Of a stretch of DNA of 64,000 nt, positions 52,125-60,727 are shown one piece after another; position 1 is the first letter of the stretch; each line of letters starts with the position of its first letter. This DNA is from Corticimicrobacter sp040137905 (lineage in GTDB: Bacteria > Pseudomonadota > Gammaproteobacteria > Burkholderiales > Burkholderiaceae_B). The translations under genes were made by a program, and so were the position numbers. A model generated the notes under the pieces. It did no database searches. It worked only from the letters and a program-made list of their open reading frames with translations, and was not told where the DNA came from. The stretch lies in NCBI RefSeq assembly GCF_040137905.1, contig NZ_JBEFDG010000071.1, positions 78,391 to 142,390 of the forward strand, read 5' to 3'.

Positions 52125-53105
52125 ATGGAGAATGTCTCAATCGTCGCCACCGGCCTGTGGCATCCTGAGGATGAAGTCGACAACGAATGGTTTATCGAGC
52201 ACTTCGCGCAACGCGACATTGACGTCAAGGGTTTATTGCACGCATTGGGGCACCAAAAACGCTATCTGATCAGAAACGGACAAGACACGACTCTGACCAT
52301 GGCACAGGCCGCCTCCCGGCTTGCATTGGATCAGGCAGGCCTTGATGCAGAAGATCTGGATCTGATCATTTTCACCTCTCAGACGCCCGAGTACCTTATT
52401 CCCGCCACGGCACTGAAATTGCACCATGCACTCGGCGCGGCCTCCCACACACTGGCCTATGATCTCAATGCCAACTGCGTTGGCATGGTGATTGCACTTG
52501 ACCAGGCGGCTCGTGCCATGATGGCTCGCCCCGATTGTCGATCAGCACTGGTCGTCGGTACGGATTTTCTCGGCGCACACAGTCAGGATGCCCCTGTCTA
52601 TCACGCGTGCATGGCAGAATCGGCCGCCGCAGTCATTTTGCGGAAAACGGCACATGGCCGCGGCATTATCGATGCGCGGATTCATGTCGACACATCGGTC
52701 ATCGACAATTCCTTGTTTCCAGGCAATGGGCTCTCAAACATTCACCAGCCCGGACTATCGGCACGGATTCAGTTCACCCCGTTTGATGACAGTATCTGTG
52801 TGGATGCTGCCGTGGATTCCATACAGGCCCTGCTTGCACGCCATCATTTATGCGCAGCGGACATCGGTGGATTCATGCTGTCTCAATTCTCCATCGGCAA
52901 TATCGCCAAGATATGCGCCCGCCTGGGCGTGGATCAGGAAAAGGCACCTCACGTAGCCCATCGTTTTGGCTACACGGCAACCAATAGTCCTTTTGTTGCC
53001 TTTCACGAGTCAATCCGGAAAGGCATCATCAAAAAGAATGACCTTGTTGTTTTTTGGTCTGTGGGCGCTGGCTGGCAAAGTGCAGCCGTACTGATGGAAT
53101 ACTGA
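52125..53105 (+). CDS. KAS III-like (FabH-superfamily) protein with Cys but without His/Asn
   Basis: A 326-residue thiolase-fold protein: MENVSIVATGLWHPEDEVDNEWF, then DLIIFTSQTPEYLIPATA. The nucleophile segment is AYDLNANCVG (Cys118). The catalytic His position (VPHQAN in FabH) reads LSQFSI, giving Gln254, and the Asn position (HGNTS) reads FGYTA, giving Tyr283. The GDGAGA loop is degenerate (AESAAA). A Cys-only KAS III-like protein suits acyl transfer to an alcohol or amine rather than decarboxylative condensation. GAGGAG precedes the start. It is divergent from the ThDP operon and followed by a small unknown gene. Confidence 0.86.
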   Translation: MENVSIVATGLWHPEDEVDNEWFIEHFAQRDIDVKGLLHALGHQKRYLIRNGQDTTLTMAQAASRLALDQAGLDAEDLDLIIFTSQTPEYLIPATALKLHHALGAASHTLAYDLNANCVGMVIALDQAARAMMARPDCRSALVVGTDFLGAHSQDAPVYHACMAESAAAVILRKTAHGRGIIDARIHVDTSVIDNSLFPGNGLSNIHQPGLSARIQFTPFDDSICVDAAVDSIQALLARHHLCAADIGGFMLSQFSIGNIAKICARLGVDQEKAPHVAHRFGYTATNSPFVAFHESIRKGIIKKNDLVVFWSVGAGWQSAAVLMEY

Positions 53106-53129
53106 ACGATTCAATGCGAAAATGCATGT

Positions 53130-53501
53130 ATGGATTTTCATGCTGTCACGCAGAAAGGCAAGGCAATTGCGGCAGAGCACTGCAATTTCGCAGATTTGCT
53201 CAAAACTGCCTTTTATTATATAGACATGACCGATTTCTTTAGAAAAACGCTGGCTGCCGTCGAAGCTGCCATTGCCTTGCACGAAAATGAAGAGCCGGCA
53301 CCATTTTCAATTCATTTTTTAATGAATACGAAAAATGAGCTTGAAAAGATGATTTCAATCATGGACCCAAGGATATACAAGCCCACGTATCCCAGGTTTG
53401 TCATAGACTGGTCGGAGAGTTCGACCTTGGCCGAGCACTTGCTTGAGGCAAGCTATTACTACGGCAAGATCAAAAAAAGAGTCAGTTCTTTTGAAAACTG
53501 A
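53130..53501 (+). CDS. Small unrecognised protein
   Basis: A 123-residue soluble protein that I do not recognise, rich in Lys, Glu, Phe and Tyr. Helical segments LLKTAFYYIDMTDFFRKTLAAVE and LAEHLLEASYYYGKIKKRV flank a central part with MDPRIYKPTYPRFVIDW. The DNA is visibly AT-rich compared with the surroundings. It starts 24 bases after the KAS III-like gene without a clear Shine-Dalgarno sequence, and is probably co-transcribed with it. Its last codons overlap the terminator hairpin of the convergent gdhA. Confidence 0.62.
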   Translation: MDFHAVTQKGKAIAAEHCNFADLLKTAFYYIDMTDFFRKTLAAVEAAIALHENEEPAPFSIHFLMNTKNELEKMISIMDPRIYKPTYPRFVIDWSESSTLAEHLLEASYYYGKIKKRVSSFEN

Positions 53502-53505
53502 CTCT
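53472..53505 (-). terminator. Intrinsic terminator of gdhA
   Basis: On the minus strand AGAGTCAGTT and AACTGACTCT (53505-53496 and 53487-53478) form a 10-bp stem with an 8-base loop followed by TTTTTTT. It lies about 80 bases after the gdhA stop and overlaps the 3' end of the small gene on the plus strand. Confidence 0.78.
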
Positions 53506-53585
53506 GGTCTCTTGATTCACTTACGAGCCATGGCGCTCGGGTGGCAAAGTGATACGAGGTCATCTGCCACCAGGCTGCTGCATGC

Positions 53586-54875
53586 TTACGGGTAAAGACC
53601 TCGTACCTCGCGCGCCTGCAGGATTCGAGTGCATGCAACAATGAACGCTGCCGTGCGCAGCGTGACCTTGTGATCACGCGCCACTTGCGACACCGCACTG
53701 TAGGCATCACGCATGATGCGCTCAAGGCGATGATTGATTTCATCTTCCGACCAGAAGAAGCTCGAGAAGTCCTGCACCCACTCGAAATAGCTGACCGTCA
53801 CGCCGCCGGCATTGGCAATCACGTCGGGCACGATCACGACCCCCTTGTCGGTCAGGATGTCATCGGCTTGCGGCGTGGTCGGGCCATTGGCTCCTTCCAC
53901 AACGATGCGTGCTGTGATCTGTCCGGCATTGTGTTCGGTGATCTGACCTTCCAGCGCGGCAGGGATCAGGATGTCTGTTTGCAGGCTCCAGAATGCATCG
54001 TTATCGATGGACTGGGCATTGGCAAAGCCTGCCACGCCGCCCTGCTCTGCGACATGGGCCAGCAGTGCCGGCACATCAAGGCCGAACTCGTTGACGATGG
54101 TGCCGGTATGATCCTGAACCGCTACGACCTTGGCACCGACATCGTGGAACAGGCGCGCAGCCGTGCCGCCGACATTGCCGAAGCCCTGCACGCTGACCTT
54201 GGATTCCGCCACGTTCAGGCCGATATCGCGTGCGGCCTCGCAGGCGGTGACATAGACACCGCGTCCGGTCGCCTCGGTCCGCCCCAGGCTGCCGCCCAGC
54301 GAGATGGGCTTGCCGGTGACCACGCCGGTGGCCGTGACACCCTTGTTCATGGAGTAGGTGTCCATCATCCAGGCCATGATCTGCGCGTTGGTGTTGACGT
54401 CAGGCGCAGGAATATCCTGGTTGGGGCCGATGATCAGGTTGATTTCGCTGGTGTAGCGCCGGGTCAGGCGTTCCAGTTCGGCACGCGACAGGTTGCGCGG
54501 ATCGACCCGGATGCCACCTTTGGCTCCACCATAGGGAACGTTGGCAGCCGCTGTCTTGACCGACATCCAGGCCGACAGGGCCATGACCTCGGAGAGCGTG
54601 ACATCCTGGTGAAAACGGACGCCGCCTTTGCCTGGGCCGCGCGACAGGTTGTGTTGCACGCGGTAGCCTTCGTAGTGGGCAATCGTGCCGTCATCCAGCT
54701 CGATGGGCACATCGACGATCAGTGTGCGCTTGGGGCGCTTGAGCGTTTCGACCCAGCGGGCCAGCGATCCAAGATAAGGCGTGACGCGATCAACCTGCTG
54801 CAGGTAGATGCCCCAAGGGCCAAGATGATTTTTATCCAGGTAGGACGGTAAGGCGTGCGTGACGTGCGATGACAT
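53586..54875 (-). CDS. gdhA: Glutamate dehydrogenase (Glu/Leu/Phe/Val dehydrogenase family)
   Basis: A 429-residue enzyme interconverting glutamate and 2-oxoglutarate + NH3. RGPGKGGVRFHQDVTLSEVMALSAWMSVKTAAANVPYGGAKGGI carries the substrate and catalytic Lys residues. GPNQDIPAPDVNTNAQIMAW and the Rossmann segment VSVQGFGNVGGTAARLF (GxGxxG) follow. This hexameric short form is common in Burkholderiales; NAD versus NADP use cannot be decided with confidence. With glnA it completes ammonia assimilation in this window. Gap 54876-55013 holds its promoter region; no clear boxes are called. Confidence 0.93.
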   Translation of the reverse strand: MSSHVTHALPSYLDKNHLGPWGIYLQQVDRVTPYLGSLARWVETLKRPKRTLIVDVPIELDDGTIAHYEGYRVQHNLSRGPGKGGVRFHQDVTLSEVMALSAWMSVKTAAANVPYGGAKGGIRVDPRNLSRAELERLTRRYTSEINLIIGPNQDIPAPDVNTNAQIMAWMMDTYSMNKGVTATGVVTGKPISLGGSLGRTEATGRGVYVTACEAARDIGLNVAESKVSVQGFGNVGGTAARLFHDVGAKVVAVQDHTGTIVNEFGLDVPALLAHVAEQGGVAGFANAQSIDNDAFWSLQTDILIPAALEGQITEHNAGQITARIVVEGANGPTTPQADDILTDKGVVIVPDVIANAGGVTVSYFEWVQDFSSFFWSEDEINHRLERIMRDAYSAVSQVARDHKVTLRTAAFIVACTRILQAREVRGLYP

Positions 54876-55013
54876 CGGATTGTCTCCAGGTGAACCGACT
54901 CTCGGGCAGTTATAACCCTGCCACCAAGCCGAATCAAGCTGAGACTAACCCTGTTGCGTCCCCTATTATTAAATCTGAAATTTAATTGTCACCGGATCAC
55001 ATCATGCAAGAGA

Positions 55014-55718
55014 TCACTGCCCGGTTGGGCGCGCGGCGCGACGCTCGGCGATCAGATCGCTAAGCGCGCGAGCCAGTCGTCGATGGCCCCGCTCTGCGGC
55101 AAAATCCACAACACTTTTTCCTGCTGATGTCTGTGCTTCAGGATCGGCACCTCGATCCAGCAGCAGTTGCACCGCATCATGGCTGTTGGCACGCATGGCC
55201 ATCATGAGCGGCGTGACACCATCATGTGCAGGCGCATTGGGCAAGGCACCCTGATCCAGCAGCAGCGCCGCGATTCGGGTATGCCCACCCGCTGCCGCAT
55301 AGTGCAACGGCGTCCAGCCCAGCTTGACGACCTTGGCACCCCGCTCGATCAGGCGATTGACACGCTGTTCCTGCCCTTCCAGGGCGGCATACATCAGGGC
55401 GGTTTCGCCCAGGCTGTTCTCGGCATTGAGATCGATGCGGGCATCACCGGTCAGCGCATCGAAAACGCCCCAGGATCCTTCGCGCACCGCCTGGATGGCC
55501 GACAGTTGCCCATCGGCCGTGCGCAGATTGGGATCGGCACCTTCATTCAGCAACTCCTGAATATCGGCGACCCGGTCATTGGTGACATAGAACCACCAGT
55601 TGCCGGCATCGGCTGCCATGACAGGCAGCGTCGCTGCCGCCAACAGGCCTGCCAGCATGCGCCGCAGCGCCAGGTGGCGAACGGGTTTTTGGACATGGGA
55701 AAAGAATTTGGGCGGCAT
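55014..55718 (-). CDS. Ankyrin-repeat exported protein
   Basis: A 234-residue protein starting MPPKFFSHVQKPVRHLALRRM with GGAG upstream. A signal peptide (LAGLLAAATLPVMAADA) is followed by four or five ankyrin repeats: VADIQELLNEGADPNLR, GETALMYAALEGQEQRVNRLIERGA, GWTPLHYAAAGGHTRIAALLLDQGA, GVTPLMMAMRANSHDAVQLLLDRGA and SAGKSVVDFAAERGHRRLARAL. It is likely a periplasmic protein-binding scaffold. It is the last gene of the mltG-tmk-holB-tatD series, 17 bases after tatD. Confidence 0.87.
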   Translation of the reverse strand: MPPKFFSHVQKPVRHLALRRMLAGLLAAATLPVMAADAGNWWFYVTNDRVADIQELLNEGADPNLRTADGQLSAIQAVREGSWGVFDALTGDARIDLNAENSLGETALMYAALEGQEQRVNRLIERGAKVVKLGWTPLHYAAAGGHTRIAALLLDQGALPNAPAHDGVTPLMMAMRANSHDAVQLLLDRGADPEAQTSAGKSVVDFAAERGHRRLARALSDLIAERRAARPTGQ

Positions 55719-55735
55719 GCCGGCTCCGTCGTGGA

Positions 55736-56512
55736 TCAGGCGGATGCAGCCGCCTTGTTGAACAGGGAAAAGAAATTGCGGGTGCTGTGCTCCGCTATTG
55801 TAGCGAGTGGCACCTGCTTGAGTTCGGCCAGTTTCTCGGCCACATGGATGACCTTGGAGGGGTCGTTGAGCTTGCCGCGATACGGCACCGGTGCCAGGTA
55901 TGGGGCATCGGTTTCGATCAGGATACGCTCCAGCGGTACGCGACGTGCCACGTCGTGCAGCACGTGTGCATTCTTGAACGTCACGATGCCGGAAAAGGAA
56001 ATCATGAATCCCAGTTCCATCGCAGCCTCGGCCACTTCCCACGATTCGCTGAAGCAGTGCATGACACCACCGACCTCGTCGGCACGCTCCTCGCGCAATA
56101 GCCGCAACGTATCCTCGGCCGCAGCCCGCGTGTGGATGATGAGAGGCAGCCCAGACTGCCGGGCTGCGCGGATATGTTGCCGGAAACGCGTCAGTTGCCA
56201 TTCCGGCGCAGCCTCCTGGTGGTAATAGTCCAGACCTGTCTCGCCGATCGCAATGACGCGGGGATGGGCCGCCATGTCCAGCAACTGCGCCATCGAGGCT
56301 TCCGGCGTATCGTCGTAGGCCGGATGCACTCCGGCCGAGGCCCACAGGTTGTCATGTGGCGCGATGGTGTCCATCATGGCCGGCCAGTCCGGCAGGTTGA
56401 CGCTCACGCACAGCGCATGCGTAACCTGGTTGCGGGCCATGTTCGCCAGGATCTCCGGCAACTGCACGCGCAACTCAGGAAAATTGAGGTGGCAGTGTGA
56501 ATCGATATACAT
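55736..56512 (-). CDS. TatD family metal-dependent hydrolase
   Basis: A 258-residue TIM-barrel hydrolase. MYIDSHCHLNF provides the first metal His pair, and VIAIGETGLDYYHQ, PLIIHTRAAAEDTL, VMHCFSESWEVAEAAM and ILIETDAPYLAPVPYRG are the TatD signatures. Relatives act as 3'-5' DNases and RNases. YcfH-type members typically follow holB, as here. Confidence 0.92.
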   Translation of the reverse strand: MYIDSHCHLNFPELRVQLPEILANMARNQVTHALCVSVNLPDWPAMMDTIAPHDNLWASAGVHPAYDDTPEASMAQLLDMAAHPRVIAIGETGLDYYHQEAAPEWQLTRFRQHIRAARQSGLPLIIHTRAAAEDTLRLLREERADEVGGVMHCFSESWEVAEAAMELGFMISFSGIVTFKNAHVLHDVARRVPLERILIETDAPYLAPVPYRGKLNDPSKVIHVAEKLAELKQVPLATIAEHSTRNFFSLFNKAAASA

Positions 56513-56515
56513 GTT

Positions 56516-57580
56516 TCAAGCCGAGAAAAGCAGGGTGTTCTGCAAAACGGTATGCAACCAGAGCCGGGCATTGAGAGGATGACCGGCCACCCGCCGCTGC
56601 TGGCTGAGCCACTGCAGCGCCGCCGAGAGGCGTGCTGCCGGCATCCGGCCGGCGATGCCTTCCAGTTCACGCTGGTGTGACGGGTAATAGCGCACCGACT
56701 GACCGTGTGCCGCCAGCATCAGATCGACGTAGAACCGCTGCAGCGTATCCAGCCAGAGTGCCGGCGGTTGTTTGTCCAGGTCTTCGGCCAGTTGGCCGAT
56801 ATCGGGTTGCTGGTTGCGAGCCAGGGTCTGGATGGCCTGTTCCAGCCATGCCGGCACGGGTTGTGGTTGCTGGCGCGACAGGCGCAGCGCCTGCAGTGGG
56901 GCACCACCGGCGGCCGCCAGCCAGGCTGGGGCATCGGCCAGTTCCTGCTGCTGCAGCCAGGCCAGCGCCGCATCCCAGCCGGGTGCAGGCAACGGCAGTT
57001 TGCGACAGCGCGACACCAGGGTCGGCAGCAGCCGATCCGGGGCATCGACTACCAGCAGGAATACGGTATGTTCCGGCGGCTCTTCCAATATCTTGAGCAG
57101 CGCATTGGCCGCAATCGTATTGAGTGCATCAGCTGGATACAGCAGCACTACGCGCCAACCTCCCCGATGTGTGGCCAGGTGGAACCAGGACTCCAGCGCG
57201 CGGATCTGCTCGAGCCGGATCTCCCTGGAGGGATTTTTCTTGCGGCTGCTCGAGCTGCCTTCGGCTTCGCCCTCGCCTGTCGCATCGCCCTCTTCGCCTT
57301 CGTCAGCCTGCCCCTCGATCTGGGCCACGCTGTCGGGGCGTATCCTCTTGAGATCCGGATGATTCCCGCCAGACACCCATTGACAGGCCTGGCAGTACCC
57401 ACAGGCCTGACCCGCCTGCGGACTTTCGCACAGCAGGCTGGCAGCCGCCGCGCGGGCAAATTCCAGCTTGCCGGTCCCGGCCACGCCATGAATCAGCCAG
57501 GCATGGGCAAAACGCGATTTCTGGCGTTGCCAGTCGGACAATGCCTCCTGGTGCCAGGGCAGGAAAACAGCCGTGCTCAT
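56516..57580 (-). CDS. holB: DNA polymerase III delta' subunit
   Basis: A 354-residue clamp-loader subunit. The N-terminal AAA+ fold has AWLIHGVAGTGKLEFARAAAASLLC. The Cys4-type zinc module follows as CESPQAGQACGYCQACQW, then HPDLKRIRPD. An inserted Glu/Gly-rich, low-complexity stretch (about residues 95-120) is unusual. EEPPEHTVFLLVVDAPDRLLPTLVSRCRKLPL is the sensor region. Start overlaps tmk by 4 bases. Confidence 0.9.
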   Translation of the reverse strand: MSTAVFLPWHQEALSDWQRQKSRFAHAWLIHGVAGTGKLEFARAAAASLLCESPQAGQACGYCQACQWVSGGNHPDLKRIRPDSVAQIEGQADEGEEGDATGEGEAEGSSSSRKKNPSREIRLEQIRALESWFHLATHRGGWRVVLLYPADALNTIAANALLKILEEPPEHTVFLLVVDAPDRLLPTLVSRCRKLPLPAPGWDAALAWLQQQELADAPAWLAAAGGAPLQALRLSRQQPQPVPAWLEQAIQTLARNQQPDIGQLAEDLDKQPPALWLDTLQRFYVDLMLAAHGQSVRYYPSHQRELEGIAGRMPAARLSAALQWLSQQRRVAGHPLNARLWLHTVLQNTLLFSA

Positions 57581-58236
57581 GCCGCCCCATCCTTTGCGAT
57601 CTGTGCCAGCAGTACGGGTTTCAACTGCGCTCGCACCGACTCGATATCCGGCGTACCGTCGATCAGGCAGATGCGTGCTGGTGCGGCAACGGCACGGTCA
57701 TGGTAAGCGGCGCGGGTCCGTTCGAAGAAGGCAGCGCCCTCGCGTTCGAAACGGTCTGCCGCACGGGCCTGGCCGGCACGCTGGCGAGCCACTTCGAGAG
57801 GCACATCGAAAAGCAGCGTCAGATCGGGCTGCAGATCGGGATGTACCCAAGCCTCGAGTGCTGCCACCCGTTGCGTGCCCAGGCCTCGTCCGCCGCCCTG
57901 GTAGGCAAAGGTGGCATCCGTGAACCGGTCACAGACCACCCAGCGGCCAGCGGCCAGTGCGGGCCGGATGACCTGCTCAAGGTGCTCGTTGCGGGCCGCA
58001 AACATCAGCAGCGCCTCAGTGGCCAACGTCATGTCCTCGCCCAGCAGCAGTTCGCGCAGCTTTTCCCCCAGTGGCGTACCGCCCGGTTCCCGGGTCGAGA
58101 TCACATCGAGCCCGGCATCGCGCAACTGCGTGACAATCCAGTCGACATGCGTGCTCTTGCCGGCACCATCGACGCCTTCCAGTGTGATGAAACATCCACG
58201 CAGCGCTTGCTGCCGGCCGGTGACTGTGTCACTCAT
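57577..58236 (-). CDS. tmk: Thymidylate kinase
   Basis: A 219-residue kinase phosphorylating dTMP. The P-loop is FITLEGVDGAGKSTHVDWI; the DR(x) motif is VCDRFTDATFAYQGGGRGL. REPGGTPLGEKLRELLL and a lid region rich in Arg (ARQRAGQARAADRFERE) follow. The start overlaps mltG and the stop overlaps holB, each by 4 bases. Confidence 0.95.
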   Translation of the reverse strand: MSDTVTGRQQALRGCFITLEGVDGAGKSTHVDWIVTQLRDAGLDVISTREPGGTPLGEKLRELLLGEDMTLATEALLMFAARNEHLEQVIRPALAAGRWVVCDRFTDATFAYQGGGRGLGTQRVAALEAWVHPDLQPDLTLLFDVPLEVARQRAGQARAADRFEREGAAFFERTRAAYHDRAVAAPARICLIDGTPDIESVRAQLKPVLLAQIAKDGAA

Positions 58237-59243
58237 GGATTTCTTCCGAGAATGAAGCGCGAAACGTTGCGATTGTGCTGTTGCAGATTCTGGGCAAACT
58301 CGCTCGTGCCATCGCCGCGCGATACGAAATACAGGTATTTGTGTGTGCCGGGTTGCGCTGCTGCCATCAGTGCCGCCCGCCCCGGACTGGCAATCGGCGT
58401 GGGCGGCAAGCCATTGCGGGTATAGGTGTTCCAGGGCGTGTCGGTCTGCAGGTCGCGCTTGCGAATACGCCCCTGGTAGCGCTCACCCATGCCGTAGATC
58501 ACGGTCGGATCAGTCTGCAGCGGCATGCCGATACGCAGACGGTTGGCAAAGACGCCGCTGACCGCTGCCCGATCTTCGTGATGACCCGTTTCCTTTTCAA
58601 CGATAGAGGCCAGAACAAGCAGCTCGTAGGGCGTTTTGACGGGCAGTTCCTTGTCCCGTGTCTGCCAGGCCTCGTCCAGCCTGCGCAACTGGGCCTGGTA
58701 GGCCTGCCTGAGAATCTCGAAATCGGTCGTGCCAGGTGCAAATGTGTAGGTATCCGGAAAGAACAGGCCTTCTGGATGCGAAAACTCGCTGCCCAGGCGC
58801 TCCATCAACTGGGCATCATCCACCCCTTCCAGCGTCTGCCTGATATCCGACTGGGCTGCCAACGCTGCCCTGATCTGGCGATAGCTCCAGCCCTCGACCA
58901 GGGTAAGGCGCCGTAGCGTGACATCGCCATCGGCGATGCGCTGGGCCAGCCTCAGCGGGGTATCCAAAGGCGAAACTTCGTAGGCACCGGCCTTGAAGCG
59001 CTTGTCCAGACCACTTAGACGGGCCAGCCAGACAAAGGCATCTTCGTGCAGGCTGACACCGGCCTCATTGAGCTGGCGCGCGACGCTGCGCGGCGTGCCG
59101 CCGCTTTCGATGACGATTTCGACCTTGTTCGGTTCAACGGAAAGAGGCTTGTTGGCCCAGTGCCAGGCTCCGCCTGCCGCAGCGGCCAGCAGCAGGACCA
59201 GGGACAGAAGCCCGAGCAGGAAAATAAGGATGATGCGTTTCAT
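58233..59243 (-). CDS. mltG: Endolytic peptidoglycan transglycosylase MltG
   Basis: A 336-residue inner-membrane-anchored lytic transglycosylase that cleaves nascent glycan strands. One N-terminal helix (IILIFLLGLLSLVLLLAAAA) precedes a LysM-like part. The YceG domain has the catalytic Glu in LASIVEKETGHHEDRAAVSGVFANRL, then PLQTDPTVIYGMG, YNTYTRNGLPPTPI-like WNTYTRNGLPPTPIASPG and YLYFVSRGDG. It is the first gene of the operon and divergent from ygfZ by 77 bases. Confidence 0.94.
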   Translation of the reverse strand: MKRIILIFLLGLLSLVLLLAAAAGGAWHWANKPLSVEPNKVEIVIESGGTPRSVARQLNEAGVSLHEDAFVWLARLSGLDKRFKAGAYEVSPLDTPLRLAQRIADGDVTLRRLTLVEGWSYRQIRAALAAQSDIRQTLEGVDDAQLMERLGSEFSHPEGLFFPDTYTFAPGTTDFEILRQAYQAQLRRLDEAWQTRDKELPVKTPYELLVLASIVEKETGHHEDRAAVSGVFANRLRIGMPLQTDPTVIYGMGERYQGRIRKRDLQTDTPWNTYTRNGLPPTPIASPGRAALMAAAQPGTHKYLYFVSRGDGTSEFAQNLQQHNRNVSRFILGRNP

Positions 59244-59320
59244 GTGAACCGAAGTGTACCGGATGTGTTCCAGGGACTATGATATTTTGGTTTGCCATAC
59301 ATTGAAATCCATTTGCCGAC

Positions 59321-60388
59321 ATGACTGCCTCACTGCTCACATCCCTTGCCACCCATGCACGCATTGCGCGTCTGACTGACTTCTGCGTCATTCGCGCACA
59401 GGGTGAAGATGCCTTTTCCTTCCTGCACGGGCAGATGACCCAGGATATCAGCGGGCTGACTGCTGGCCAGGCCCGTCTCGCTGGCTACTGTTCGCCCAAA
59501 GGGCGTATGCTCGCCAGCATGCTGGTCTGGCGCCATGAGGGGGCCAACGGCCCGGAAGTCGTCATGCTGCTGTCGCGCAGCATCGCTGCCGCCATCCACA
59601 AGCGCCTGTCCATGTTCGTGCTGCGCGCCAAGGTTCGCCTGCTGATCGAGGACAATGCCCCGGTTCTGGGCTGCAGCCTTGCTGCTGCCGATTCGGCAGT
59701 GTGCTCTGAAGGTCTGCCGGATACCACCACCGCTATGCCCGACCATGCCTGGGCACTGCAGCAAGTCGATGGCCTGACGCTGATCGGCATGCCGGCAGGC
59801 AGCGCTGGCGTAGGCCGCTGGCTGGTGATTGACGCAGCAGCACAGGATGCAGAGACCTTGCCTGCAACGCTTCAATCAGCGCTGTCGTCGCAAGCCGAAG
59901 GTCCGGCATTGGCTGCAACACAGGATTGGCTGGCCGAGGATATCCGCGCCGGCCTGCCCTGGATCGTGGCAGCTACGCAGGATATGTTCATTCCGCAAAG
60001 CCTGGACTTCGAACTGATCGGTGGCGTCAATTTTCGCAAGGGCTGCTATCCAGGCCAGGAAGTGGTGGCGCGCAGCCATTACCGCACCACGGTCAAGCGC
60101 CGCATGACGGCAGGCTGCGTCACTGTGCCGGCAGGACTGGAAACCAGTACAGACTCCCTGCCCGGACTGGATATCTGCCGACAGGACGATGCCGGAGCCT
60201 TTGTCCCGGAAGGCCGCGTCATCAATGCGGCCCGACAGGGCGATGTGCTGCACCTGCTGTTCGAGGCCCCGCTGGCGCTGATGGACGGGCCGCTTTATCT
60301 TCAGCCTGACGCACTCGGCAGTGAAAGCGCTGCCGGCCTGATTGCGCCTGCTGCGTTGCCCTACTCGCTGGAAGGTACGGCAGACTGA
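59321..60388 (+). CDS. ygfZ: Folate-binding protein YgfZ
   Basis: A 355-residue GcvT-like protein that helps Fe-S cluster assembly or repair using tetrahydrofolate. FSFLHGQMTQDISGLTAGQARLAGYCSPKGRML is the N-terminal pattern, and the diagnostic KGCYPGQEVVARSHYR contains the essential Cys. It is divergent from mltG. Confidence 0.93.
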   Translation: MTASLLTSLATHARIARLTDFCVIRAQGEDAFSFLHGQMTQDISGLTAGQARLAGYCSPKGRMLASMLVWRHEGANGPEVVMLLSRSIAAAIHKRLSMFVLRAKVRLLIEDNAPVLGCSLAAADSAVCSEGLPDTTTAMPDHAWALQQVDGLTLIGMPAGSAGVGRWLVIDAAAQDAETLPATLQSALSSQAEGPALAATQDWLAEDIRAGLPWIVAATQDMFIPQSLDFELIGGVNFRKGCYPGQEVVARSHYRTTVKRRMTAGCVTVPAGLETSTDSLPGLDICRQDDAGAFVPEGRVINAARQGDVLHLLFEAPLALMDGPLYLQPDALGSESAAGLIAPAALPYSLEGTAD

Positions 60389-60431
60389 ATACTGCCGCCA
60401 TCGCGCAATGCAGAGACATGGCCTGGCAGGC

Positions 60432-60701
60432 TCAATCCTCCAGGCCGTCCTCAAAATGCATATGCTCCATGGCAGCACACGTAAAGCTGCCGATAAATGC
60501 GGGCAATCGCTGTTTTTCCTCTTGCGGCAAAAACAGGTCCTTTGCCACCGCCCAATCATAAACCCCTTGATCCAAAGGGTATTGCGTCAATACACCTGTC
60601 AATCGATTCGATTTTATCCAGGCCTTGGCGTGATCCAGAGAAGTAAAGACTCCGGACGGAAAACGCGCCATGGCACCATTGAAGACCCAAACGGCTTGCA
60701 T
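60432..60701 (-). CDS. Small conserved protein of unknown function (DUF7710-like)
   Basis: An 89-residue protein from MQAVWVFNGAMARFPSGVFTSLDHAKAWIKSNRLTGVLTQYPLDQGVYDWAV. The motif run suggests a small conserved family with the pattern W-V-F-G, P-S-G-V-F, W-I, L-T-x-YP and Y-D-W-A; I associate it with DUF7710 but am not certain. I chose the ATG at 60701 because the longer frame would start at a TTG inside the end of the upstream gene. It probably depends on the upstream gene's promoter. Function unknown. Confidence 0.68.
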   Translation of the reverse strand: MQAVWVFNGAMARFPSGVFTSLDHAKAWIKSNRLTGVLTQYPLDQGVYDWAVAKDLFLPQEEKQRLPAFIGSFTCAAMEHMHFEDGLED

Positions 60702-60727
60702 ATGTGTTTCCGCTTCCTGATTGTCAA

